Shown here: in pieces, positions 40,068-53,034 of the stretch
Layout of the letters: each line of letters begins with the position of its first letter
How positions within the stretch are numbered: position 1 is the stretch's first letter
DNA from: Calothrix sp. NIES-4101
GTDB lineage: Bacteria; Cyanobacteriota; Cyanobacteriia; Cyanobacteriales; Nostocaceae
DNA: 64,000 bases
Direction of reading: 5' to 3'
Assembly: GCA_004296455.1 (NCBI GenBank)
Contig: AP018280.1
Coordinates: 1,798,001 to 1,862,000, forward strand
Made by a program: the position numbers and the translations under genes
The notes under the pieces: generated by a model
The model's database searches: none
What the model was told of the DNA's origin: nothing
The model's input: only the letters and a program-made list of their open reading frames with translations

Positions 40068-41713
40068 TACCCCTGTTAAGGTGTACTCCTCAAAATGGTA
40101 CATTTAGGTCTGTAAAGGTTGCAGGATGGGAGTTTCAACCAGGTTAGAAGTTTGTTGTTCTACTCTAGACTGCTTGCAGTCGCGTTGTTTCTCAGCCAGA
40201 AGTCGAGCAGTGGAGACGTGAGGACGGTTAGGTTCTCTTTCTCTTTTTGGTTGGGGCTTTTTTTCGGCTTTAGGACTGGAAGCAAAGCGTTTGAGGTCAA
40301 CTGTCGCAGCCCATTGTTTTAATAACTCGGCAAAAGCAGGTAAACTCAGATGGTTTAAAAATTTCCATTCAACGTCGGGAATCGCAATCATCATACCCGT
40401 GTAGGTACTTTGAATTTCCTCAACTAAATAGTAATTAGAAACACCTGCATCAATTTTTCCTTGCCCATGGACGCTACGCAATGCTGATTTAATCACAGAT
40501 AAAATATTGTAGGCAACTAGTGCCATGCAAAAGCTGAATAAAGCGGCTCTGGGATAACCTAAAGTCTTAATTTCGCATTCTAGAGTATCGCTAACGACTT
40601 GAAATAAACCCTCAACACTCCAACGTTTAAGGTAAATATTTGAGATTACAATGGGAGAAGCATTTTCTTTTCTGAGGTTGCAAAAAACTGCCACTTCAGT
40701 ATCTCCATCGCGAGTTGGCTCATTTAAACGAACAACAACACGACGAGATTTTATCGATTCTCCTTCATATTCAATCATCACATCCTGCTCGAAAACTTTG
40801 CCTGTTGCACTATCACATATTTCCTTTAATTCTCCTAATTCTTTATAAGGCATCGATGCATGTTGGCGAATCACAAAGTAAGCTTTTCTCTTTGCAATTT
40901 CAACTAGAAACATACAGGTACAAAAATTTCTATCTCCCACCCAAACATCATTCTTTTCCACAGTTTCTAATACTTGGCTAAATAATGCTCTTTCCTGGGT
41001 ATAAGCATCCTCACATGGGAATTGATCGATTGCCAGCATTAATATTGGGTCAAGCACAACTAGAGATTTTCCTGGTAATGGTCCACCATTCACTGAGCGT
41101 AAAACCGAAAGCCTATGCTCTGTTGCTGCCAGGTTATTTCCATCAATTATCTTGATTCGATAACCAGGTAAAATTGCTGGCTGTTCTCCTCCTAACTCCG
41201 ATATAATCGGTGCCAATTCTTTACTGCTATAACGTACTAAAGCTTGAGAAACTGAGGGTTCGATACCGTTAATTTTACTGTAGAAAGCAACACGGGAAAC
41301 TCCTATTTGCTTAGAAAATGCCTTGTACGCTGCGCTAATTGATGGCCGGATGTTACATACGACTAAACTCATTATTCCCACTACTGTCGAAAACAATAAT
41401 TCCTGTGTATATTGCTTTTCTCGCGTTGCTTCAAATAATTCATCTAATTTTTCGGCGCTGAAAATTCTTTCTAATGTTGCTCTCAGCATTACCGTTACCG
41501 GAGATACTTCAATAAAACGCTCGAAAATTGAACTCAGCATGACACAGCACCCATCAATTATCGTTACCTTCTCAACCTATAATCTCATGTTTGACCTTCT
41601 ATGAATTGTTGGTTATTTTTTGCTGTTCTTTGATTAATATTGGTATATTTTCTTGTACCACAATGGTTTCAGCCTTTTACTGGTTCATTTTTTAGTACAC
41701 CTTAACAGGGGTA
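40068..41713. mobile_element. Complete IS4-family insertion sequence (1646 bp)
   Basis: The element has perfect 20-bp terminal inverted repeats TACCCCTGTTAAGGTGTACT (40068-40087 and, inverted, 41694-41713) and encloses one intact transposase gene. It is flanked by an 11-bp target duplication GAGTAGAGCAC (40057-40067 and 41714-41724), in the 10-13 bp range known for IS4-group elements. Perfect ends and duplication point to a recent insertion. It sits between the TIGR04168 gene and nadA and disrupts no recognisable gene. Confidence 0.95.
40104..41540 (-). CDS. IS4-family DDE transposase
   Basis: This 478-residue transposase has catalytic residues Asp133 (KIIDGNNLAA), Asp203 (VWVGDRNFCT) and Glu310 in the Y-(2)-R-(3)-E signature NIYLKRWSVEGLFQVV, diagnostic for IS4. 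The N-terminus has a helical DNA-binding region (FSKQIGVSRVAFYSKING). The C-terminal 40 residues are basic and rich in Lys/Arg/Pro. The frame is intact. It ends 36 bp from the left terminus and starts 173 bp from the right terminus, leaving space for its promoter. Confidence 0.96.
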   Translation of the reverse strand: MLSSIFERFIEVSPVTVMLRATLERIFSAEKLDELFEATREKQYTQELLFSTVVGIMSLVVCNIRPSISAAYKAFSKQIGVSRVAFYSKINGIEPSVSQALVRYSSKELAPIISELGGEQPAILPGYRIKIIDGNNLAATEHRLSVLRSVNGGPLPGKSLVVLDPILMLAIDQFPCEDAYTQERALFSQVLETVEKNDVWVGDRNFCTCMFLVEIAKRKAYFVIRQHASMPYKELGELKEICDSATGKVFEQDVMIEYEGESIKSRRVVVRLNEPTRDGDTEVAVFCNLRKENASPIVISNIYLKRWSVEGLFQVVSDTLECEIKTLGYPRAALFSFCMALVAYNILSVIKSALRSVHGQGKIDAGVSNYYLVEEIQSTYTGMMIAIPDVEWKFLNHLSLPAFAELLKQWAATVDLKRFASSPKAEKKPQPKREREPNRPHVSTARLLAEKQRDCKQSRVEQQTSNLVETPILQPLQT

Positions 41714-41724
41714 GAGTAGAGCAC
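41714..41724. repeat. Target-site duplication, right copy (IS4-type)
   Basis: GAGTAGAGCAC directly follows the right inverted repeat and is identical to 40057-40067. Confidence 0.93.
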
Positions 41725-41975
41725 CTCGATCTTCTCCTCTCACCTTCTTCACACTTTCAACAAAAAATATCTGTTCAAATAGTTTTACTCTTTACTTATT
41801 TTTGGTAAAAAATACTATAATTAGTTTTATAACAACAATACCTATACTTACAGCTAATCATAGCCAAGTCTCCAAGATTCCTCGAAAGCACAGGAAGGAA
41901 AATTGGGATCAATCGGGTATTGCCTGTCAGCAAAAGACTTTAGATTTTTTGGAATAATTTAGGTAACGCCAAACT

Positions 41976-42950
41976 GTGTTTATAACTGCACTACCTCAAC
42001 GTGAAAATACCCAACTGGGTGCATTACCAGTAGATTTATTTGATGCGATCGCAACTCTAAAAAAAGAACTGAATGCGGTCATTTTAGCGCATTATTATCA
42101 AGAGCCAGATATCCAAGATATTGCTGATTTGATTGGAGATTCGCTACAACTAGCAAGAGCCGCTGCCCAAACAAATGCTGATGTTATTGTCTTTGCTGGA
42201 GTACATTTTATGGCAGAGACGGCAAAAATTCTCAATCCAGAAAAGTTGGTACTTTTACCAGATTTAAATGCTGGGTGTTCCCTGGCTGATACTTGCCCAC
42301 CCAAAGAATTTGCTGCTTTTAAAGCTGCACATCCTGGACATTTAGTTATTTCTTATATCAATTGTTCTGCCGAAATTAAGGCGATGAGCGATATTATTTG
42401 TACCAGTTCCAATGCTGTAAAAATTGTCGAACAGATACCTAAAGAACAGCCAATTATTTTTGCACCGGATCGCAATTTAGGGCGCTATGTGATACAAAAG
42501 ACAGGACGCGATATGGTACTGTGGCAGGGAAGCTGTATTGTGCATGAAACCTTCTCCGAAAAGAAAATTGTGCAGTTAAAAATAGCACATCCAGAAGCAG
42601 AAATAATTGCCCATCCTGAATGTGAGGAAACTGTACTGCGTCATGCTGATTACATTGGTTCAACTGCGGCTTTATTGAAGTATTGTCAGTTAAGTGCAAG
42701 TCCTGAATTTATTGTTGCTACGGAACCAGGAATTATTCACCAAATGCAAAAAGCAGCACCACAAAAGCAATTTATTCCTGCACCACCGGAAAATAATTGT
42801 AATTGTAATGAGTGTCCGTTTATGCGGTTGAATACTTTGGAAAAGTTGTATTTAGCAATGAAGAATCGAACTCCAGAAATTACGATGAGTGAGGAGATTC
42901 GTTTGGCTGCTTTGCGCCCAATGCAGAGGATGTTGGAGATGAGTATATAA
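41976..42950 (+). CDS. nadA: Quinolinate synthase
   Basis: This 324-residue 4Fe-4S enzyme condenses iminoaspartate with dihydroxyacetone phosphate in de novo NAD synthesis. Motifs are [62 protein letters not shown] and the C-terminal [18 protein letters not shown]; the three cluster cysteines lie within these. It starts at GTG. The IS4-type element lies 250 bp upstream and could affect its promoter. No other nad genes are adjacent. Confidence 0.97.
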   Translation: MFITALPQRENTQLGALPVDLFDAIATLKKELNAVILAHYYQEPDIQDIADLIGDSLQLARAAAQTNADVIVFAGVHFMAETAKILNPEKLVLLPDLNAGCSLADTCPPKEFAAFKAAHPGHLVISYINCSAEIKAMSDIICTSSNAVKIVEQIPKEQPIIFAPDRNLGRYVIQKTGRDMVLWQGSCIVHETFSEKKIVQLKIAHPEAEIIAHPECEETVLRHADYIGSTAALLKYCQLSASPEFIVATEPGIIHQMQKAAPQKQFIPAPPENNCNCNECPFMRLNTLEKLYLAMKNRTPEITMSEEIRLAALRPMQRMLEMSI

Positions 42951-43341
42951 AAATAAAATCGCATTTTTAGCAGTTGGGTGAAGGTATAATTAATAATAAA
43001 TACTTGAAACAAAATTCAGAGTATATTTAACACCTAAACCCAACACTGAATTATCATGGATAAATTAAATCATCTTTGTTAAAGATGTTTATTGTTGAGT
43101 TTAGATAGTCTTAGAGGTTATATTCAAGTAAAGTTTGTAGATAAAAACACGATAAAATATTCTGAAAGCAAATTAAATTACCTATAAATAAAAATCCAAG
43201 AATATCGATGTTATTCTTGGATTTTATAATTTTTATACTGGAGAAATCTAGGAATCAGGATTTTTGTTTTTGTCAATTGTAGTGTTTGAATTTTGTTACA
43301 TAAATTCCCAAACAGCATTAACCAAGTTCAATAGATTTCAT
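42951..43341. other. Convergent nadA/era intergenic region
   Basis: This 391-bp AT-rich region between convergent genes holds a strong bidirectional terminator at 43191-43225 and nothing else that I can recognise. Confidence 0.6.
43191..43225. terminator. Bidirectional terminator between nadA and era
   Basis: AAAATCCAAGAAT pairs with ATTCTTGGATTTT around a short loop. A-rich sequence precedes it and T-rich sequence follows, so it can end transcripts from both sides. Confidence 0.85.
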
Positions 43342-44328
43342 CTATTCTTCAACACGATATCCCAACTCAGCAAGACGAGTACGTGATTGTCGCCATTTTG
43401 GTTGCACTTTCACGAACAATTCGAGATATACTTTGCCTGCAATCAATTTTTGAATTTGTTCACGGGCGGCGCTACCAATGGATTTGAGCATGATTCCGCC
43501 TTTACCAATCAAGATGCCTTTTTGGGAATCGCGTTCGACATTGATTGTAGCAAGGACACGGGTAATTGCGGGTGTTTCTTCAACTTTATCAATCGCTACA
43601 GCAACTGAGTGGGGTACTTCTTCGCGGGTTAGCAGCAAAATTTGCTCGCGAATTAATTCACCCATAATAAAGCGTTCCGGTTGGTCTGTGACTAAATCCG
43701 GTGGATAATAATAGGGACCTGGTGCTAACTGGGAAATTAATAAATCTTGTAGTTGCGGTAATCCATCACTATTTTTGGCTGAAAATTTGACAGTTTGCCA
43801 CTTATATTCTTCCGCAAGCTGAGTATAACTTGCATCGATCGCATCTCTAGAATTTGCTGCCTGTTCGTCAATTTTATTCAAACCCAAAACAACAGGTGTT
43901 TGACTGCGAGTCACTAAATCGGCAATATACTTATCACCTGAACCACAATTTACTGAGGCATCAACAACAAATAAGACAACATCAACCGATTCAATGGCAA
44001 TTTTGGCATTTTTTACCAGGACTTCACCTAATTGGTGATGTGGTTTGTGGATTCCTGGTGTGTCAACAAATATTAACTGTGCTGTGGGTGTAGTTAATAT
44101 TCCCCGCAAACGGTTTCGAGTTGTTTGGGCTACGGGTGAAGTGATGGCAATTTTTTGTCCTACAAGTTGATTCATCAAAGTAGATTTACCGACATTTGGA
44201 CGACCGATAATGCCGATAAAACCTGAACGAAAATCAGGAGGAGCCTGAGGAATTGTAACGGCTCCTGAAAATGCATAAATGTCATTTTCAATACTGTTCA
44301 CCTGAGTCTCCACCGTCATATTTTGCAT
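43342..44328 (-). CDS. era: GTPase Era
   Basis: This 328-residue protein has the G1 motif GRPNVGKSTLMNQLVG, G3 DTPGIHKPHH, G4 NKID and a C-terminal KH domain with IGKGGIMLKSIGSAAREQIQ. Era binds the 3' end of 16S rRNA and helps mature the small ribosomal subunit. There is an N-terminal extension of about 30 residues before the G domain, common in cyanobacteria. A second ATG three codons in is an alternative start. Confidence 0.97.
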   Translation of the reverse strand: MQNMTVETQVNSIENDIYAFSGAVTIPQAPPDFRSGFIGIIGRPNVGKSTLMNQLVGQKIAITSPVAQTTRNRLRGILTTPTAQLIFVDTPGIHKPHHQLGEVLVKNAKIAIESVDVVLFVVDASVNCGSGDKYIADLVTRSQTPVVLGLNKIDEQAANSRDAIDASYTQLAEEYKWQTVKFSAKNSDGLPQLQDLLISQLAPGPYYYPPDLVTDQPERFIMGELIREQILLLTREEVPHSVAVAIDKVEETPAITRVLATINVERDSQKGILIGKGGIMLKSIGSAAREQIQKLIAGKVYLELFVKVQPKWRQSRTRLAELGYRVEE

Positions 44329-44450
44329 TTTGGAGAAGTGAGAATAGTGTTTGTTGCGAAAACAAGCATAAAATTACCCTGGATTTTCAGATATTGATGC
44401 TGTCTCAGTTTAACTAGCTTTCGCCACAAAAAACATTATTTTCCCTGACT

Positions 44451-45035
44451 TTATGAATGAATTTTCCAGAACATGATACTACTACCAACTGCCCCTGTTA
44501 ATAAACCACCAATAATTGGCATGATGATGATTGACATGGGGATAAAATTCCAGTTATCGGAAACGAAAATAATACCAATACCGCTAAATAGGGCAAGAGT
44601 CCAACCGAAAGTGACAATAAAGAAATCAAGCCATGATCCTAAAAGTCTGGTTTGTTGGAGTACAAGAGCAGTAAAAAATCCACCGATAATACCACCGATA
44701 GTCATGCCAATTATGGCTCCACGACTCATTGCTGTGCTGGTAAAATCAGGTTGGATGATATGGTAACCAATACGTGAACCAACAAGCAGACTCAGCGACC
44801 AAATTAGCACAAATAATAAGGCAATATTCCATTTAATTGCTGGTTGATTCCAGCACAGAGTCAAAGCAATGCTCACACCACCAATTGTCCCCGTAATTAG
44901 CCCATAAGTTGTAAACTGGAGCATTCTTCCTTCTGGAGAATTTTGGTAAACCATGCTGGCAAGAAAAAATAAAAATGTGCTTAAGGTAATTGCGATCGCC
45001 CAACCAAAGGATGTTAATAATATTTTTATTGGCAT
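44451..45035 (-). CDS. Hypothetical polytopic membrane protein
   Basis: This 194-residue protein has about six hydrophobic helices separated by short loops, with Gly-rich segments (GLITGTIGGVSIALTL, GMTIGGIIGGFFTALVL). No family is recognised with confidence. The layout and the W/GW-containing loops resemble small cyanobacterial membrane proteins such as the one at 52097-52849. It lies about 120 bp upstream of era on the same strand, and co-transcription is possible. Confidence 0.75.
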   Translation of the reverse strand: MPIKILLTSFGWAIAITLSTFLFFLASMVYQNSPEGRMLQFTTYGLITGTIGGVSIALTLCWNQPAIKWNIALLFVLIWSLSLLVGSRIGYHIIQPDFTSTAMSRGAIIGMTIGGIIGGFFTALVLQQTRLLGSWLDFFIVTFGWTLALFSGIGIIFVSDNWNFIPMSIIIMPIIGGLLTGAVGSSIMFWKIHS

Positions 45036-45354
45036 ATTTTTACTCAGATTCAGTTTAGATATGGCGATCGTAAATTGTTATACTTAAGACTCGCATCAGG
45101 ATGATTTCGATTTAGACAATGAGCAACAAATAAAAAACAGTAATTTTTCGTATATTGTCAATTGGAACAAACTCAATTTTTAGGCGATCGCACTTTGTAA
45201 TTTATTTGTCTTTTTTTTGTAGTGAGTGCTTCTAGCTGACTTCCTAGAACTTAGGGAGCAGGATGCTCCCACTACAAATTTTATTTTTACAAAATTGGGA
45301 TGCTCCCCAGTCATAACTGCAATCAAGTGGGCAATAATGCTCTCAAATAAGTTT
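45036..45354. other. Intergenic region with GGGAGC hairpin
   Basis: These 319 bp contain a GGGAGC-AGGAT-GCTCCC hairpin (45254-45270), followed 30 bp later by a GGATGCTCCCC fragment. Similar hairpins are frequent dispersed repeats in Nostocales. It may act as a terminator for ligA (minus strand). No gene was found. Confidence 0.5.
45254..45270. terminator. GC hairpin downstream of ligA
   Basis: A six-bp all-matched stem GGGAGC/GCTCCC closes a 5-nt loop. There is no clear T-run on the ligA strand, so termination is only possible. Confidence 0.35.
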
Positions 45355-47451
<2,097 letters not shown>

Positions 47452-47551
47452 TTAATTAGAAAGAGTGATAAATAGAAAGAGTGAGGAGATAGAGAAATCA
47501 GGGAAACAAGGCAGAAATTTGTCTTCTGTCTGCCTTTATTGTCATTTTGTT

Positions 47552-48610
47552 CTATTTTGCCCAATCTTCTACTTCATACAGGAACTTGGTATTCGCAATT
47601 AACTTACGATTTGCGGAGGTACTTTGTACAAAAACTATATATTTTTCGAGATTATTAGGTTTAATCCGCACTGTCGAACCTTCAGGTAAACCTAACATTT
47701 CCCTTGCGGCTTCCCCTTCAAATAAATCACCTGTTTTTCTGTCCATTAAAATTATTTCTTTATGCCCTTGGATGGTTTCAGTTTTAGTAAATTCGTAAAA
47801 TCCTCGTCCAACTTTAAACGTTAAACCATTTTCCAACACAAAAGCTTTAATCGAGATATTATTATCAACTTCCAGAATTTGAAATCTTCCTGGAGAAACA
47901 GCCCGTAAATCGGCAGCTTCGTAAAGTGATGTTCCTTCGCGTTTCATCATTGAGTTAAAGATGCGACTTAACCCACGACTCATCCGCCCTTCGCTAATAA
48001 TTTCCTTTTCGTATTCTTGCAGTTGTTCATTTGATGACTGTTGATAACAAACTGCTAAAAAGAGGTCTGTAATATAAGAAAATTGGTCTAGATTGACGTG
48101 AAAACCACCGGATTGTTCAGCTAATTCTTGATAAAATGGTGTTGCGTGAGGACGGTTTAAAGCTTGTACGCCATAAACCATAATTTCCTGTTCTGCTAAT
48201 TTTTTAATTTCTTGTCGCCAATTTAATTTTTTTGGGTTATGTGCAGGTGCATGAGGAATATCATCCCCAATTAATACAAGTGATTTGGATGCAGATTTTG
48301 ACCAAGAAAATGATTGAGCTTCATGCAATACTAGTTCATAACATTCAGGTGCATCACCACCACCTGTAGCTTCAACATTCATGACAAAATCACAAATTGC
48401 CTCAATATCGGCAGATAAATCAAAATGCTTGGTAACGTAAGTTGAGCCTTCATCACAGTAATCACCGTGGGCAATAATACCAATTTTAATTAAGGGAATT
48501 TCGTTAATTAAACGTTGTACTGTCTCCTTGATTTTCCGGCGCACCTGAGTTAAACAAGGGTACATACTTCCTGTGGTGTCAAAGCTAAAAACAACTTCAA
48601 TACTACTCAT
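47552..48610 (-). CDS. von Willebrand factor A domain protein
   Basis: This 352-residue cytosolic-looking protein has a VWA domain in residues 1-200. The MIDAS is DTTGS at 11-15, with later acidic/Thr positions in ATGGGDAPE and VLIGDDIPH. It has no signal peptide or transmembrane segment. The C-terminal 140 residues (LRAVSPGRFQILEVDNNISI, KVGRGFYEFTKTETIQGHKE, GLPEGSTVRIKPNNLEKY) form a second, apparently beta-rich domain that I do not recognise. VWA proteins usually act in metal-dependent complexes, often with MoxR ATPases, but none is nearby. The partner is unknown. Confidence 0.8.
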   Translation of the reverse strand: MSSIEVVFSFDTTGSMYPCLTQVRRKIKETVQRLINEIPLIKIGIIAHGDYCDEGSTYVTKHFDLSADIEAICDFVMNVEATGGGDAPECYELVLHEAQSFSWSKSASKSLVLIGDDIPHAPAHNPKKLNWRQEIKKLAEQEIMVYGVQALNRPHATPFYQELAEQSGGFHVNLDQFSYITDLFLAVCYQQSSNEQLQEYEKEIISEGRMSRGLSRIFNSMMKREGTSLYEAADLRAVSPGRFQILEVDNNISIKAFVLENGLTFKVGRGFYEFTKTETIQGHKEIILMDRKTGDLFEGEAAREMLGLPEGSTVRIKPNNLEKYIVFVQSTSANRKLIANTKFLYEVEDWAK

Positions 48611-49074
48611 AATTTCACCTTTAATTTTATCTGTTTATTTTTGCGTATATGGTGGTTTTTGAATTGATTCTAACTTTCGCTAATGATTGAGTTGCAAGAG
48701 AAAAATACTAGCTTTATCTAACTTTCATGGAAGCAGTTTTATCTAAATGTTTTTACTGAGAATTATATATCTAGGTAAAGAGTAATATTTGGAAGAAAAA
48801 TTATAATATTTTCAGTATTTTCACAGTTGAATTGTTCAGAGAAGATTTATGCTCCCAATTCACCCCAATAAGAAGTAATCACGTAATAAGTCGTTTTTGG
48901 TATCTCCAACGTTATAAATACTGAAATTTGGGGTGAAAAAAGATGATACGATGCCTGAATGCAGAGAACTAGAAGCAAAGGTTTAATCTATTACTCACGT
49001 CCGATGCTTGACTTTCCGCAAGACAGCATAATGACTACAATAAATTGTAATAATTAAACTCTGGAGTTTTCACA
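48611..49074. other. AT-rich intergenic region (VWA/TIGR04376)
   Basis: This 464-bp region lies between divergent genes and presumably holds both promoters. No gene or strong hairpin was seen. Confidence 0.45.
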
Positions 49075-49674
49075 GTGGGATTATTCGATGACTTGAGTCG
49101 GTTTCTAGAACATCGTTTAGAAGAATTTTTGCGAAACAATCCACATTTGGAGTTAGAGGCGCTGTTAGAACAGTTGCGCGAGCAGGAACAAGATACGTTA
49201 AAGTTGATTGCAGAATTACAATTACAAGAAAAGCGATCGCAGGATGATATCCTAGCAACAGCGACAGAAATTCAAAAATGGCATATCAGAATTGAAAAGG
49301 CGAAAGCTGCAAATCGCTTAGATTTAGCCACAGCTGCACAGGAGCATGAAGCCTCATTGCTGCGTAAAGGCAATCAGCAATGGGGACATATGCAAGGGGT
49401 GAAGGAACGTGTTAAGCAAGCTAAAGATTTGTTGCAAAAAATTCAAGTCCGCAAGCAAGAAGTTCAGTTAAAAGCGGCAGAAGCCCAGAAAGTACGTAAC
49501 CAACAACAAGCTAAAACCCAGGAAACGAAAACTCAGGAGCCTGTAGAAAGCACTGGTTGGTGGAGTTCCGCCGCGAAAGTGTCTTCAAGCAGTTTTGATG
49601 ATTTAGAAGAACAATTTCGTCGTTTGGAAACTGATGATGAATTGGAAAGGTTGAAACGACAAATGGGGAAATAG
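49075..49674 (+). CDS. TIGR04376 family coiled-coil protein
   Basis: This 199-residue, almost wholly alpha-helical protein starts MGLFDDLSRFLEHRLEEFLR from a GTG codon. A long charged coiled coil (about 25-150; LREQEQDTLKLIAELQLQEK, KERVKQAKDLLQKIQVRKQE) follows. It ends with a Gln/Thr-rich linker and a conserved FDDLEEQFRRLE(T)DDELERLKRQ tail. This is the profile of the cyanobacterial TIGR04376 family, which has similarity in style to PspA/Vipp1 helices. Function is unknown. The gene stands alone. Confidence 0.82.
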   Translation: MGLFDDLSRFLEHRLEEFLRNNPHLELEALLEQLREQEQDTLKLIAELQLQEKRSQDDILATATEIQKWHIRIEKAKAANRLDLATAAQEHEASLLRKGNQQWGHMQGVKERVKQAKDLLQKIQVRKQEVQLKAAEAQKVRNQQQAKTQETKTQEPVESTGWWSSAAKVSSSSFDDLEEQFRRLETDDELERLKRQMGK

Positions 49675-49924
49675 GAAGATTTTTGATCACAAGTGATTTA
49701 CAAAAGTTAAAGTAATCCTACTGTAATCAACCACTATTAACTATAACCAAAACTGGCGATCGCTCTCCATACTCCTGGATAAATTCCTGGCAAACAAATA
49801 TTTTCAACTATTGCTAACTTTAATAGCTCTCAATTATGGACAGCCCAAAATACTCACAGGCACTTTAAATATTCTATAGAGACGTAGTCATACTACGTCC
49901 CCACATTTGCTTCACACCATATAA

Positions 49925-51712
49925 TTACGCTTTGGGTTTGAATGTCGAAGCTACATGCAATTCTTTGAGTTGCTTCGCATCCACTACCGAAGGTGCATCT
50001 GTTAACAAACACCGTGCTTGTTGAGTTTTCGGGAAAGCAATCACATCTCGGATAGATTCTTCACCAGCTAATAACATTACCAGGCGATCAATACCAAAGG
50101 CAATACCACCGTGGGGAGGTGTACCATATTCAAAGGCTTCTAATAGGAAACCAAATTTGCTTTGTGCTTCTTCGGGTGACAAGCCAATCGCCTCAAACAC
50201 CTGTTCTTGAATTTCCCGTTGATATATTCGGCGACTACCACCACCAATTTCAAACCCATTCAATACAATGTCGTATGCTTGGGCACGGGCTGTTTTTAAG
50301 TCATTGATGTCATCGGGATGAGGAGCTGTAAAAGGGTGATGCAATGCTTCTAAACGTTTTTCCCCAGCATTCCACTCAAACATGGGGAAATCAACTACCC
50401 ACAACAAATTGATTTTATCGGCGGGAATTAAATTAAATTCTCTGGCAACAAATTGACGCAATCTATCTAAGGTTTTATTGACGGTGACTGTATCAGCCGC
50501 CGCAAACAATAGTAAATGTCCAGGTTTTGCGCCAGTGCGGGTAAGAATTTCCTGCTTTTGGGCTTCGCTGAGGTTATCTTTGATAGCACCAATAGTATCA
50601 ATTTCACCGTTGTCACGGACACGAATATATGCTAATCCTTTGGCTCCAGTTTCCGTTGCTTCTTTGAAGATGTCGCCACCGGGTTTAATGCGGACATTGG
50701 AAATGGCATCATTCCCATGAGGAATCGGGAGAATTTTCACAATGCCACCGTTTTTGATGGCATCTGCAAAGACTTTAAATCCACTATCCTTGAGGATATC
50801 AGAAACATTAACAAGTTCTAAGCCGTAGCGGGTATCCGGTTTATCACTACCGTATTTTTCCATTGCCTCTGCATAGGTGAGACGGGGGAAGGGATGGTGT
50901 AACTCAATGCCCTTAACGGTTTTGAAGATATGACAAATTAACTTTTCGTTAAGTTCGATAATTTCTGCCTGGGACATGAAACTCATTTCCATGTCGAGTT
51001 GGGTAAATTCGGGTTGTCTGTCGGCGCGCAAATCCTCATCGCGGAAACAACGGGCGATTTGATAATAGCGATCGCATCCCGATACCATTAATATTTGTTT
51101 AAATAGTTGTGGGGATTGTGGTAGTGCGAACCATTCACCCTCATTGACGCGACTCGGCAAAATATAATCGCGGGCACCTTCGGGTGTCGAACGGGTTAAG
51201 ATTGGCGTTTCAACTTCGATAAAACCTTCAGCATCTTCCAGGAAGCGACGCATGGCTTTAATTACTTGATGGCGCAACTGCAAGTTATTCGCCATTCTTT
51301 CGCGGCGCAAATCTAAATATCTATACTTTAAACGTAAATCTTCCCGAACTGGGTCGCTGTCTGCACTCGATACTTGGAAAGGTAACTGTTTGCGGACAGG
51401 ATTGAGAAGTGTAATTTTTTCTGCGTATATTTCTACTTCACCCGTAGGAATACGGCTATTTAGTGATTCTTCAGGACGTTGACTGACTTTCCCGATAATT
51501 TCCACTACATACTCGTTACGTAGTGCATCCGCCGTTTCATAGGAATCTGGGGTACGTTGCGGATTGCTAGCAATTTGGACAATGCCAGTGCGATCGCGCA
51601 AATCTAAGAATATCACGCCCCCATGATCGCGGCGACGGTCTACCCATCCGTACAAGGTGACAGTTTCTCCAATATTTGATGCGCGGAGTTCGCCGCAATA
51701 GTGAGTTCGCAT
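49925..51712 (-). CDS. aspS: Aspartate-tRNA ligase
   Basis: This 595-residue class IIb synthetase has the N-terminal OB domain ([20 protein letters not shown]), motif 2 region ([20 protein letters not shown]), the bacterial insertion (GAD) domain at about 285-420 and motif 3 ([15 protein letters not shown]). It charges tRNA-Asp; many cyanobacterial AspRS are non-discriminating and also charge tRNA-Asn. Whether asnS exists elsewhere cannot be seen. The frame is intact. Confidence 0.98.
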   Translation of the reverse strand: MRTHYCGELRASNIGETVTLYGWVDRRRDHGGVIFLDLRDRTGIVQIASNPQRTPDSYETADALRNEYVVEIIGKVSQRPEESLNSRIPTGEVEIYAEKITLLNPVRKQLPFQVSSADSDPVREDLRLKYRYLDLRRERMANNLQLRHQVIKAMRRFLEDAEGFIEVETPILTRSTPEGARDYILPSRVNEGEWFALPQSPQLFKQILMVSGCDRYYQIARCFRDEDLRADRQPEFTQLDMEMSFMSQAEIIELNEKLICHIFKTVKGIELHHPFPRLTYAEAMEKYGSDKPDTRYGLELVNVSDILKDSGFKVFADAIKNGGIVKILPIPHGNDAISNVRIKPGGDIFKEATETGAKGLAYIRVRDNGEIDTIGAIKDNLSEAQKQEILTRTGAKPGHLLLFAAADTVTVNKTLDRLRQFVAREFNLIPADKINLLWVVDFPMFEWNAGEKRLEALHHPFTAPHPDDINDLKTARAQAYDIVLNGFEIGGGSRRIYQREIQEQVFEAIGLSPEEAQSKFGFLLEAFEYGTPPHGGIAFGIDRLVMLLAGEESIRDVIAFPKTQQARCLLTDAPSVVDAKQLKELHVASTFKPKA

Positions 51713-52096
51713 AGGTCTTATTTCTGATTTTATGGGCGCTAGAGAACTTAAGTTATGGTCAAAGCTTTTTCATTATCTAGCATCAAATGTAATTGTAGTA
51801 ATTCCGGTTCCAGAAAAATCAAAAATTTGGGCATTGGTGATTGCGGATTTTCAATTTAACTTTTCCTTTTTTTCCTTTTCCCTGCTCAATATTTATGTTT
51901 AAATTTGTCAGTTCCTATACATTGCTACGTACAGTTCTCTGGTAATGCTAAATTTGTCAAGTCAGATGCCGAGGAATTGGAAGTACCTATTTATTAGGGA
52001 TTTACAGCAATTATTCGGGTTTTTATTGCCCTTCAGCTATAACTTGAAGAGAAATGTAAAACGTAAATTAATAGACTAAATCACTACTTAATTTTT
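51713..52096. other. Intergenic region (aspS/membrane protein)
   Basis: This AT-rich 384-bp divergent promoter region contains no recognisable gene, repeat or hairpin. Confidence 0.45.
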
Positions 52097-52849
52097 ATGC
52101 AAGCCGAACCTAATCAAAATGCTGCTAATATTGATGCGGCTCCAACTCATCCCATTGGTACCACGCGCCAAAGTGACTTCATCATACCGCGATCGCAGCG
52201 TCGTCAGTTTTTTCTGACATTTACTTTCATGACGCTTGTCGGGTGGGTGGTTGGTGGGATTGTCAGTATTGCTGTGGAAAGAGGGATTACTGAACAATTG
52301 ATGCCAAAATTGACCCCTGGGGTACAGGAAATTTGGTACAACTGGGGAACTTATGCCAGTTTATCTATCTTTGCACTCATTTTTGCTGGTGATCAAGCGA
52401 TCGTCATACGTCGTTATGTTTCTGGTTGGTGGTGGTTATTGGCAACTAGTTTTGGCTGGCTCGCTTCCACTAAAGTCTCAGATGCTTGGATAGGTTATAT
52501 TTGGGCGTTCGCTGAGTCTTTAAATCGCGAATTATCGCTTCAGGAAACAATAATTTTGGGTTTGGCATCGACTAGCGCTTACATTTTTTCGGGAATTTGG
52601 ATTGGTTTTTGTCAATGGCTGATTTTGCGTCGGTATACTAAAAATTCCTGGTGGTGGACTTTTCTGAATTCATTTGCTTTTTTATTAATCAGTTTCCTAT
52701 TGTGGCTACTATCTTTAGCCCAAACTTCCATTCCCGCAGTGTACCGCGACCAAGTATCTTATTTAAGCGAACAAGGAACTACGGCTCTGATTTTAGGAAT
52801 TATACCTGCGATCGCTTTATGTCGTCTTAGAGCTAGGGGAAAGAGGTAA
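52097..52849 (+). CDS. Hypothetical membrane protein with internal RRY-WWW repeats
   Basis: This 250-residue protein has about six transmembrane helices after a 35-residue soluble N-terminus. Two related units are visible, IVIRRYVSGWWWLLATSFGW and LILRRYTKNSWWWTFLNSFA. They match a loose cyanobacterial family of membrane proteins with repeated Q/R-W-L-x-L-R-R...WW-GW motifs. Function is unknown. It precedes dps by 185 bp on the same strand but probably belongs to another transcript, since dps has its own strong ribosome site and leader. Confidence 0.75.
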   Translation: MQAEPNQNAANIDAAPTHPIGTTRQSDFIIPRSQRRQFFLTFTFMTLVGWVVGGIVSIAVERGITEQLMPKLTPGVQEIWYNWGTYASLSIFALIFAGDQAIVIRRYVSGWWWLLATSFGWLASTKVSDAWIGYIWAFAESLNRELSLQETIILGLASTSAYIFSGIWIGFCQWLILRRYTKNSWWWTFLNSFAFLLISFLLWLLSLAQTSIPAVYRDQVSYLSEQGTTALILGIIPAIALCRLRARGKR

Positions 52850-53034
52850 TACCAATTCACAATGCAATTATTTTGTATAGATACTTATACAAAAGATTAA
52901 AAATAAAGATATTGGAATCATAAAAAAATATCAAACTATTTCAGATTTATCCGGCTTGCGTTCATATTTTTGGATGCTAGTATGTAGAGACTAAGCAGTT
53001 TCTAAAAATAAAACTGTTCATTAGGAGGAGAACA

